The notes below the pieces were generated by a model. That model was given only the letters and a program-made list of their open reading frames with translations, was not told where the DNA came from and ran no database searches. This document shows, piece by piece, positions 18,494 to 25,011 of a stretch of 64,000 nucleotides of DNA; within the stretch, counting starts at the first letter, position 1, and every line of letters begins with the position of its first letter. Made by a program: the position numbers and the translations under genes. Origin of the DNA: Microvirga sp052114605 (GTDB lineage: Bacteria > Pseudomonadota > Alphaproteobacteria > Rhizobiales > Beijerinckiaceae); the NCBI RefSeq assembly GCF_052114605.1, contig NZ_JBFRFB010000014.1:14147-78146 (forward strand), read 5' to 3'.

Positions 18494-18794
18494 GCCGATC
18501 AGCTGCGTTAGGTCCTGGTTGAAGTGAAGGCACAGTGTCGGCCGTCCGCTGACGGCAGTCCCTGTGACAAGGCGCGAGGGAGATCTCGCCGACGTATGTT
18601 TGTTTTTGCCATCCAAGTCTCGAGGGCCGCTCCTGCGTGCTGTCGGGATTTAGATGGCGTCATCTTCATAGCCTGAAGGGCTCAGAAAAACCGAGGTTGC
18701 CTTGGGGCCGCCTCTACATTGGGACGGCCGGATGTGCAGCTATTGCGGTAAGGCATTGCACGGCTGTGGCCGTCCGTGTCGAGATAATTAAATC
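18494..18794. other. Intergenic region upstream of the ABC exporter genes
   Basis: About 300 bases without a supportable gene. A short open frame beginning at 18637 runs into the next gene without coding character. The 3' part contains a two-tier inverted repeat (18722-18775, listed separately). A promoter for the exporter operon is expected but cannot be pinpointed. Confidence 0.45.
18722..18775 (+). repeat. Two-tier inverted repeat in the leader of the ABC exporter operon
   Basis: GGACGGCC (18722-18729) pairs with GGCCGTCC (18768-18775). Inside it, GTGCA (18734-18738) pairs with TGCAC (18757-18761). The start codon follows 20 bases later. It could be an RNA stem-loop in the 5' leader or a protein-binding palindrome. 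Confidence 0.5.
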
Positions 18795-19646
18795 ATGGAC
18801 ACAATTGATAATACGATGTCGACCCCCGGTGACATGCAGACGACGTTGACCGCCAGCGGTCCGGCGCGGAGGGCGTGGCTCGATCTCGTCCAAGGCTTTC
18901 AGAGCTGGCGCGTTTGGTGGCTCCTGGGAATTGGCGACATCCGTCAGCGCTATCGCCGCTCCCGTATCGGCCAGTTCTGGATTACGCTGAGCATTGCGAT
19001 CTTCGTGGTTGCCATCGGCGTCGTGTATGCCGCGCTGTTCAAGCAGCCGATCAAGAATTACCTGCCCTATCTTGCAACGACTTATGTCGTCTGGGTTCTG
19101 ATCGCCGGTATCGTGACCGACAGCACCAGCGCCTTCGTTCAGGCTGAAAGCTTCTTGCGTCAGCAGGCATTACCGAAAACGACGTTCATTCTGCGGATAT
19201 TGGTCAGAAACGGGATCTCATTCGCTCATAACATCATCGTTCTCCCCGTCATTTTCATGATTTTCGGGGTTGCCCCATCGTGGACGTGGTTGGCCGCATT
19301 GTTCGGACTTGTGCTTGTCGTTGTCGCGGGCTTCCTTGGGGGGCTCATCTGCGCGATCCTTTGCACCCGTTTCCGTGACTTGCCGCAGATCATCCAGAAC
19401 TTCATTCAGGTCGCCTTCTTCATTTCTCCGATTACCTGGCAGGTGGAGTTGCTCGACGAGAGTGCCCGTCACTGGGTCAACCTGAATCCCTTCGCTGCCT
19501 TTCTTCGCATCGTTTCGGAGCCGTTGCTTGGACGGATGCCCAGCGCCGTGACCTACGCTTCCGCCATAGCGACCATCGTCATTCTAGGCGCTATCGCGGC
19601 ACCGCTCTTCGTCCGCTTCAGGCAGCGCATCGTTTATTGGCTCTAG
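18795..19646 (+). CDS. ABC-2 type polysaccharide exporter, membrane subunit (Wzm-like)
   Basis: 283 aa with six hydrophobic segments and the cytoplasmic N-terminal stretch IRQRYRRSRIGQFW, a hallmark of the ABC-2 family of O-antigen/capsule exporters (Wzm, KpsM, TagG). It forms the channel that moves lipid-linked polysaccharide across the inner membrane. The ATPase partner follows after 9 bp. No strong ribosome-binding site is visible. The first ATG was used, and ATGs at 18816 and 18834 are alternatives that lose only non-conserved residues. Confidence 0.9.
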   Translation: MDTIDNTMSTPGDMQTTLTASGPARRAWLDLVQGFQSWRVWWLLGIGDIRQRYRRSRIGQFWITLSIAIFVVAIGVVYAALFKQPIKNYLPYLATTYVVWVLIAGIVTDSTSAFVQAESFLRQQALPKTTFILRILVRNGISFAHNIIVLPVIFMIFGVAPSWTWLAALFGLVLVVVAGFLGGLICAILCTRFRDLPQIIQNFIQVAFFISPITWQVELLDESARHWVNLNPFAAFLRIVSEPLLGRMPSAVTYASAIATIVILGAIAAPLFVRFRQRIVYWL

Positions 19647-19655
19647 GCATATCCC

Positions 19656-20393
19656 ATGGCATCCATTTCGTTACGTAACGTAACAGTCGACTTTCCGATC
19701 TATAACTCCCGTGGGCGGTCGCTGAAGGCTAATGTCCTCAATCGCGTCGGTGGGCGGATCGCTGGCCAGAACGGTGAGATCGTGACCGTCGAGGCTTTGC
19801 GTGGGATCAACCTTGAGCTTCGCCCAGGCGATCGATTGGCGCTCGTCGGCCATAATGGCGCGGGAAAGTCGACGCTTCTGAGAGTTCTGGCCGGCGCCTA
19901 TGAGCCGAGCCGCGGCATGGCCGAAATCCAAGGCAAGGTCTCCTCCCTGCTGGATATGACCATGGGAATGGATCCGGAGCTCACGGGGCGGGAGAACATC
20001 GTTCTGCGCGGGATCTTCCTCGGCATGACCTTCCGCGAGATCACCGATCTCGCGCCGTCCATCGAGGAGTTCTCGGAGCTGGGTGGTTTCGTGGACCTGC
20101 CGATGCGGACATATTCGAGCGGTATGACCCTCCGTCTCGCCTTTGCGGTTTCGACGGCGGTTCAGCCCGACATCCTGCTCTTGGACGAGATGATCAGCGT
20201 CGGTGACGCCGACTTTGCCGCCAAGGCAAGGGAGCGGATCGAGCAGGTCATGGAGAACTCCCGGATCTTCGTTCTGGCTTCCCATGATCCGAAGATGCTG
20301 CAGCGCTACTGCAACAAGGGCATCCTCCTGCGCGAGGGCCAAATCGTTGCTGCGGGCAGCCTGGATGACGTCCTTGCGGATCAGGCTGCCTGA
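19656..20393 (+). CDS. ABC polysaccharide exporter, ATP-binding subunit (Wzt-like, no C-terminal domain)
   Basis: 245 aa with Walker A GHNGAGKST at 65-73, signature YSSGMTLRLA at 153-162 and Walker B ILLLDE at 173-178. All are intact, so it should hydrolyse ATP. The VSSLLDMTMGMDPELTGREN stretch is typical of the Wzt/KpsT/TagH group. It ends soon after the H-loop (ASHDPKML), so it lacks the C-terminal carbohydrate-recognition domain that many Wzt proteins (over 400 aa) use to read the terminal sugar. It therefore resembles KpsT or chain-length-independent exporters. It is coupled to the permease gene upstream. Confidence 0.9.
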   Translation: MASISLRNVTVDFPIYNSRGRSLKANVLNRVGGRIAGQNGEIVTVEALRGINLELRPGDRLALVGHNGAGKSTLLRVLAGAYEPSRGMAEIQGKVSSLLDMTMGMDPELTGRENIVLRGIFLGMTFREITDLAPSIEEFSELGGFVDLPMRTYSSGMTLRLAFAVSTAVQPDILLLDEMISVGDADFAAKARERIEQVMENSRIFVLASHDPKMLQRYCNKGILLREGQIVAAGSLDDVLADQAA

Positions 20394-20426
20394 TCTATCG
20401 GGCGATGCTCTCATTCAGAGAGCGAA

Positions 20427-20475
20427 AGCATCGGCTCAACCCAAAAAGTGCAAATCCACTTTTTGGCCCGATGCT
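20427..20475. repeat. Two-tier intergenic palindrome between convergent genes
   Basis: Outer arms AGCATCGG (20427-20434) and CCGATGCT (20468-20475) enclose a perfect inner hairpin CCAAAAAGTG (20441-20450) / CACTTTTTGG (20457-20466). The element lies between two convergent genes and may serve as a bidirectional terminator. Its plan matches the element at 63485-63529, which suggests a dispersed repeat family. Confidence 0.7.
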
Positions 20476-20521
20476 GTAGGACCTGATTGCGCATGGCGGT
20501 GCTTCTCCGGCGAGCGGTTGC

Positions 20522-21682
20522 TTACTTCGCCGGAGCCGGAATCCCGCCGGGGCCTTGGATAGGATCGATAAGTTCGCTCCAGCCTCGATTGGCCTGACAC
20601 TCGGCCAACCAATCCGCTGTCGTCCGGAACAGTTCTGTAAGAGCGTCCGGCCGGTTGAGAACGGTTTGCAGGCACTTGCGGAATCCATCCGCGCCCGCTG
20701 TAGGGCTGATTAGGCCGGCTCTCCCAAACCCGATCTGCTCCGGCAGCGAGCCTGTCTGCATGACGAGGCTGGGCATTGCCCAGGACATAGCCTGCACCAC
20801 CACGCCCGACTGGCTGGCCTCGACATAGGGGCAGAGCAGAAGGTGATGGTCCGAGAGCATCTCCTGGGCGCGCCGATCTGAAATCCAGCCAAGTTCTAGG
20901 TCGACCTGAGGCCATGCTTCGAACAGCCGTTGGACCTCACCCTCAAGCGGCCCCGAGCCCGCGATGGTCAGGCGCCATCCCGGGTTGGCTCGAAGAGCCT
21001 CCAAGGCGCTCGCGAGCAGGTCCAGGCCCTTGTAGGGAAGCAGGCGTCCATAGAAGAGCAATCTGATAGGCCCGCCATCGTAAGCCTTTTGCAGCCGCTT
21101 GGTCGGATAGGCCGTGGCCAAGGGAATGACGGACACCTTGCCGGCGGCTTCTGGGAACCTCTGTTCAAGGCGCTCGCGAACGCTCCCTGAGAGGGCGACG
21201 AGCTGGTCCGCGCCTCTTATGAGGAGATCCTGCGTGATGCGCTGCCAGAGCACGGCGTAGTCGCCAGGGTGGGGCTCGGCGTCATGCACGACATAAACGA
21301 CCCTGATGCCACGCCTTTTCAGGGCACTTGCGAACGGCCAGGCGAAGGGCGCGTTCATGGTGATGATGACGGCGTCCGGCTTGGTCGCTGCCAGCGCATC
21401 CGCATGCCGTCTCAGGGCGCCCGGGAGCGACCAGACCTTGCGCCAGAGCGTCGAGAGGCCGGGGCGATCGAAGGTGAAGATCGGCAGCCCAAGAGCTTTG
21501 AAGCTCTCGGATTCCTCGTTATGCCTCGAAAGTGAAAGCGCGACGTCGATCTCGGGGGCTGAGCGGCGCAAATGCTGTGCCAGCGACAAGGTGAACTCGG
21601 ATCCGCCACCGCGGCGCCCCCAATAATGGAGGATGACGCGGGTCCTCCTTTCGGGCTGAGGATCGAGAACGCTGGTGTTCAT
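20522..21682 (-). CDS. Glycosyltransferase family 4
   Basis: 386 aa. The N-terminal domain has WGRRGGGSEFTLSLAQHLRR, a GT4 acceptor-domain opening with the Gly-rich loop. The C-terminal domain contains IRLLFYGRLLPYKGLDLL and the donor-site region CPYVEASQSGVVVQAMSWAMP. The first Glu of EX7E is present and the second is replaced, as in some GT4 subgroups. It is transcribed towards the ABC exporter genes and diverges from manC, so it is probably an independent unit of the same polysaccharide locus. Donor sugar unknown; GDP-mannose is possible given the neighbour. Confidence 0.85.
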   Translation of the reverse strand: MNTSVLDPQPERRTRVILHYWGRRGGGSEFTLSLAQHLRRSAPEIDVALSLSRHNEESESFKALGLPIFTFDRPGLSTLWRKVWSLPGALRRHADALAATKPDAVIITMNAPFAWPFASALKRRGIRVVYVVHDAEPHPGDYAVLWQRITQDLLIRGADQLVALSGSVRERLEQRFPEAAGKVSVIPLATAYPTKRLQKAYDGGPIRLLFYGRLLPYKGLDLLASALEALRANPGWRLTIAGSGPLEGEVQRLFEAWPQVDLELGWISDRRAQEMLSDHHLLLCPYVEASQSGVVVQAMSWAMPSLVMQTGSLPEQIGFGRAGLISPTAGADGFRKCLQTVLNRPDALTELFRTTADWLAECQANRGWSELIDPIQGPGGIPAPAK

Positions 21683-21907
21683 GCGGATGGTCTGGAAAGC
21701 TGCCTTGCCTGCGATGAGGGCTTAGTAAGGGAGATCGGACGCACAAATCCATCGTTTTCTGGGACAATCTCACTTCACAAGTGGACGGCTTCGTGGACAA
21801 GGTCTTTTGGATTGGTTGCCCTCCCCAAATACGGAGGGTGTGTGCGGTCGAGGGTCGCATCGGGTCCGCGATGCCTTTCATCGGGTTCCAAAACCGCAGG
21901 TCTTCTG

Positions 21908-21942
21908 TTGACGCCAAGTTGGCGGGTGTTTAGGACCGCCAA
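21908..21942 (+). promoter_or_regulatory. Possible manC promoter with overlapping palindrome
   Basis: TTGACG at 21908-21913 is followed 17 bases later by the weak -10-like TAGGAC. An inverted repeat TTGGCGG (21919-21925) / CCGCCAA (21936-21942) overlaps this spacer and -10. That arrangement would suit a repressor site, or a hairpin at the start of the manC leader. The start codon is 23 bases further on. Confidence 0.35.
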
Positions 21943-21964
21943 ATGTAATAAAGAAGGGCTGGCT

Positions 21965-23386
21965 ATGAGCGAGGGCGACAACAAGATCCTACCCGTGGTC
22001 ATGTGCGGAGGCTCGGGGACGCGGCTTTGGCCTGCCTCCCGGGACAGCATGCCGAAGCAGTTCATCGATCTGCTGGGTGATCATTCGACTTTCCAGACCG
22101 CCGTGCAGCGCGTGAGCGCGCCGGAGGTCTTCCTACGCCCGACCATCATCTCCAGCAACGATGTGCGCTTCATCGTGGCGGAGCAGCTGGCCCAGATCGG
22201 CGCCAGCGCCGATATCATCCTTGAGCCGACCCAGCGGGACTCCGCCGCGGCCATCGCGGTCGCGGCCTGCCATGCGGCCAAGCACGACCCCGAGACGGTG
22301 GTGCTCGTGATCGCCGCCGACCATATTATCGACGACGCAGCCGCCTTCGCGGCCTCCTGCCGCGCGGCCCTCGAGCCGGCGCGCCAGGGACACATTATGA
22401 CCCTGGGCGTGGTGCCGCAATACCCGGCCACCAGCTATGGCTATATCCAGACCGGTAAGCCGATCAAGGGCACGGATGCCTTCCGCACCGAGCGCTTCGT
22501 CGAGAAGCCGAATGCCGAGACGGCCCAGAGCTATATCGACCAGGGCTTCCTCTGGAACAGCGGCAACTTCCTGTTCCGCGCCGACGTGATGATCGAGGAA
22601 CTCGAGCGCTTCCAGCCGGAAATCCTGGCTGCCGCGCGTGAGGCTCTCGACCACGCCGCGGCCGACCTCGACTTCATCCGTCTCGATGAAGCCGCCTTCA
22701 CGCAGGCTCCCAAGATCTCCATCGACTATGCCGTCATGGAGCGCACGGACCGCTCCGGCGTTTTGCCGGTCTCCTTCTCCTGGTCCGATATCGGTTCCTG
22801 GGGCGCCCTGTGGGATGCTTCGCCGCATGACGATGAGGGCAACTCCATCCGCGGCAACGTGGAAGTGGTCGCGTCCCGCAACAGCCTCGTCCACAGCGAC
22901 GAGATCCTCACCACGGTCGTCGGCATCGACGACGTGGTCGTGGTCGCCAAGCCCGACGCCGTGCTCGTGACCTCGCGCAGCCGCTCCGAGATGGTGAAGG
23001 AGCTCGTGGTTTCCATGCGCGCCAAGCAGCGCCCCGAGGCCAGCGAGCACCGCCGCATGTACCGCCCCTGGGGCTGGTACCAGCGCATCGATCACGGCGC
23101 CCGCTTCCAGGTGAAGCGCATCATGGTGACGCCAGGCGGCCGCCTGTCGCTGCAGAAGCATCATCACCGCGCCGAGCACTGGGTCGTCGTGAAGGGCACC
23201 GCCGAGGTGACGGTGAACGAGAGCGTGACCCTCATTCACGAGAACGAGTCCGTCTACATTCCGATCGGCGCGATGCACCGCCTCACCAATCCGGGCCGTA
23301 TCCCCCTTGAGCTGATCGAGGTTCAGGTGGGCAGCTACACGGGCGAGGACGATATCATCCGCGTCGAGGATATCTACGGTCGCTAA
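21965..23386 (+). CDS. manC: Mannose-1-phosphate guanylyltransferase / mannose-6-phosphate isomerase
   Basis: 473 aa, the normal length for the bifunctional type II enzyme (ManC/AlgA/XanB). The N-terminal pyrophosphorylase motif GGSGTRLWPASR is at residues 15-26, and MPKQF follows at 29. The FVEKPN motif is in the middle. The C-terminal cupin isomerase domain carries QKHHHRAEHW and PIGAMHRLTNPG, with His/Glu metal ligands. It supplies GDP-mannose for mannose-derived sugars such as perosamine. The ATG at 21965 has AAGAAGGG upstream. The frame is open much further 5', but that part has no similarity to the family. A terminator follows. Confidence 0.94.
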   Translation: MSEGDNKILPVVMCGGSGTRLWPASRDSMPKQFIDLLGDHSTFQTAVQRVSAPEVFLRPTIISSNDVRFIVAEQLAQIGASADIILEPTQRDSAAAIAVAACHAAKHDPETVVLVIAADHIIDDAAAFAASCRAALEPARQGHIMTLGVVPQYPATSYGYIQTGKPIKGTDAFRTERFVEKPNAETAQSYIDQGFLWNSGNFLFRADVMIEELERFQPEILAAAREALDHAAADLDFIRLDEAAFTQAPKISIDYAVMERTDRSGVLPVSFSWSDIGSWGALWDASPHDDEGNSIRGNVEVVASRNSLVHSDEILTTVVGIDDVVVVAKPDAVLVTSRSRSEMVKELVVSMRAKQRPEASEHRRMYRPWGWYQRIDHGARFQVKRIMVTPGGRLSLQKHHHRAEHWVVVKGTAEVTVNESVTLIHENESVYIPIGAMHRLTNPGRIPLELIEVQVGSYTGEDDIIRVEDIYGR

Positions 23387-23410
23387 GACTGCCCTTTAAA
23401 AGCCTTACAA

Positions 23411-23445
23411 AAAAGCTCTGGTCCATCAGGCCGGAGCTTTTTATT
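23411..23445 (+). terminator. Intrinsic terminator after manC
   Basis: An imperfect hairpin (AAGCTCTGG / CCGGAGCTT) is followed by TTTTTATTT directly downstream of manC. The minus-strand gene converging from the right ends 13 bases later, so it may act for both. Confidence 0.75.
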
Positions 23446-23457
23446 TGATCTTGGTAA

Positions 23458-24336
23458 TCAGGCCGCGCTGGGTGGATCGAGGGTAATCGCCATCGAGAAG
23501 TCGCGGCTTTCTCCCGGCTGGATCATGACGATCCCGGGCTTGTCCTTGAACTCGCCCGTGAACCCGACAGGATCAGCATAGCCCTGCCAGGGCTCGATGC
23601 AGACATAGCCCGCACCAGGCTTCGTCCAGATGCCGAGATGCGGCATCTGGGGGAACGTGACCATGAGGGAGCGGTGACCGGGGACGCCATAGCGAACCCT
23701 GCGACTTGCAAGCTCGCTCCACACGAGAGCGCCGTCTTGAAACAGATCGTCGTGCAGCGCCAGACGATCGCCTTGCAGGGGCGTCTGACGTGAGGCCTCG
23801 CCGATCAGTCCATCCGACAACACGTGCAGGGAGGCTGGCTCGGCTCTCTCGAAGCGGATCTCGTGCGCGTTGCGGTCGCCGCCATAGGGCAGGGGCCAGC
23901 GCAGGGCCGGATGGAAGCCGAAGGAAACCGGCATCGCCCGATCACCCAAGTTGATGACCGATGCCGTGAAGATCAACTCGGCTTCCTCGATGCGGTACGT
24001 CACGTCGAGTCTGAAATCGAAGGGATAGAACTCCCGCGTCGTGTCGCTCGCACTCAGGCGCAGACGGCAACTTTGAGCATCCGCATGCAAGATGTCGAAC
24101 GCGGACGTGCGGGCAAAGCCGTGCTGCTTGAGGGGATAGAGGCGCCCATCGATCAAGGCTTGGTCATCGCGCAGGCGCCCGACGGCCGGGAAGAGCAGGG
24201 GAGAACGCCCGGTCCAGTAGGCAGGATCGCCATCCCACAGAAGATCGCGCCCGGCCTCGTCCCGCAAGGAAACCAACTCAGCGCCGAGCGTACTGATCTG
24301 AGCTTGAAGCTTGGGGCCGGATAGGGTGATCGACAT
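23458..24336 (-). CDS. Aldose 1-epimerase family protein (LacX/YeaD-like)
   Basis: 292 aa, all-beta galactose-mutarotase fold. Recognisable segments are LLWDGDPAYWTGRSPLLFP near residue 34, VSFGFHPALRWPLP with the conserved HP pair near 140-150, and CIEPWQGYADP towards the end, which holds the catalytic-type Glu. The family interconverts anomers of hexoses or hexose-6-phosphates. The LacX subgroup has no firmly assigned substrate. It is a cytoplasmic enzyme without signal peptide, converges on manC and diverges from the small RTX-like gene. A role in supplying sugars to the polysaccharide locus is possible but not shown. Confidence 0.87.
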   Translation of the reverse strand: MSITLSGPKLQAQISTLGAELVSLRDEAGRDLLWDGDPAYWTGRSPLLFPAVGRLRDDQALIDGRLYPLKQHGFARTSAFDILHADAQSCRLRLSASDTTREFYPFDFRLDVTYRIEEAELIFTASVINLGDRAMPVSFGFHPALRWPLPYGGDRNAHEIRFERAEPASLHVLSDGLIGEASRQTPLQGDRLALHDDLFQDGALVWSELASRRVRYGVPGHRSLMVTFPQMPHLGIWTKPGAGYVCIEPWQGYADPVGFTGEFKDKPGIVMIQPGESRDFSMAITLDPPSAA

Positions 24337-24435
24337 GGGGGAAGACCTTTCGAGACAACCGTCAATGTGCGGCGTGAAGCCCGTACCGCTCGACTTGATG
24401 GGCGCTGCTCAGACAAGCTCTATAGAGCGGTGGCT

Positions 24436-24936
24436 ATGGCTAGAGCCTTCGAGAGCGTGAGGCAATCCTCATCTGAGCGCGCCGGATCTGCCTTTCGCAA
24501 CAAGCCCGTGCTGGACGTTCCTGCGGAGCGCCTCACGGGCAATACTTTGATTGACGTAAATGAAACGCTGACGGGCGGAACTGGATCAGACTCGGTCGTG
24601 TTCGACTCGGCACTGATTGCGCGCACCAATGTGGACACGATCCTGGACTTCAAGACCAGCGAAGGCGACAAGCTTCTGCTGAAGAAGGACGGCGTTTTCG
24701 GAAATGGAATTGGCGATCTGGGCATGCTGGCCCCGGGCGCTTTCAGAGTCGGAGGCAAGGTGTCGGTGGATGCCGACGACCGCATCATCTACGATCCCAC
24801 GGACGGCTCGCTCTATTACGATCCTAACGGCTTCTTTAAGGGCAGCGCTGGAACGGCCACCTTGTTCGCGAAGTTCAGGATCAACGCCAGCAACCTGGCA
24901 CCTGAGCTGACCTACGAACACTTCTTCATAATCTGA
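24436..24936 (+). CDS. Small RTX-like secreted protein (degenerate)
   Basis: 166 aa. The N-terminal 35 residues are non-specific. Then comes one RTX-like turn (LTGGTGSDSVVFDSAL), the post-RTX segment VDTILDFKTSEGDKLLL, and a C-terminal domain ending HFFII. This last part closely parallels the C-terminus of the large RTX protein next door: both have a LYYD..G..KG.A core and end in hydrophobic F-I-I. It is probably a type I secretion substrate reduced to its secretion domain, or a decayed paralogue. An in-frame start further upstream (24367) is less likely than ATG 24436. Confidence 0.65.
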   Translation: MARAFESVRQSSSERAGSAFRNKPVLDVPAERLTGNTLIDVNETLTGGTGSDSVVFDSALIARTNVDTILDFKTSEGDKLLLKKDGVFGNGIGDLGMLAPGAFRVGGKVSVDADDRIIYDPTDGSLYYDPNGFFKGSAGTATLFAKFRINASNLAPELTYEHFFII

Positions 24937-25011
24937 CCTAGGAGAGAACGGCATTGCATCTCCTTCCTGTAATATATAAAGTAACGCTATATCATATAAA
25001 GAGGGGCTCCC

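Noticed and set aside
17243..18616. 457-codon open frame antisense to the aminotransferase gene
   Set aside because: It has low-complexity, charged composition and no family, and lies opposite a well-conserved PLP enzyme.
18637..18849. Small open frame before the Wzm-like gene
   Set aside because: It runs into the exporter gene, has no ribosome-binding site and overlaps a structured leader.
22133..23278. 381-codon open frame antisense to manC
   Set aside because: It has His/Asp/Gly-rich composition typical of reverse-strand frames and no family similarity, whereas the plus-strand product is unmistakably ManC.
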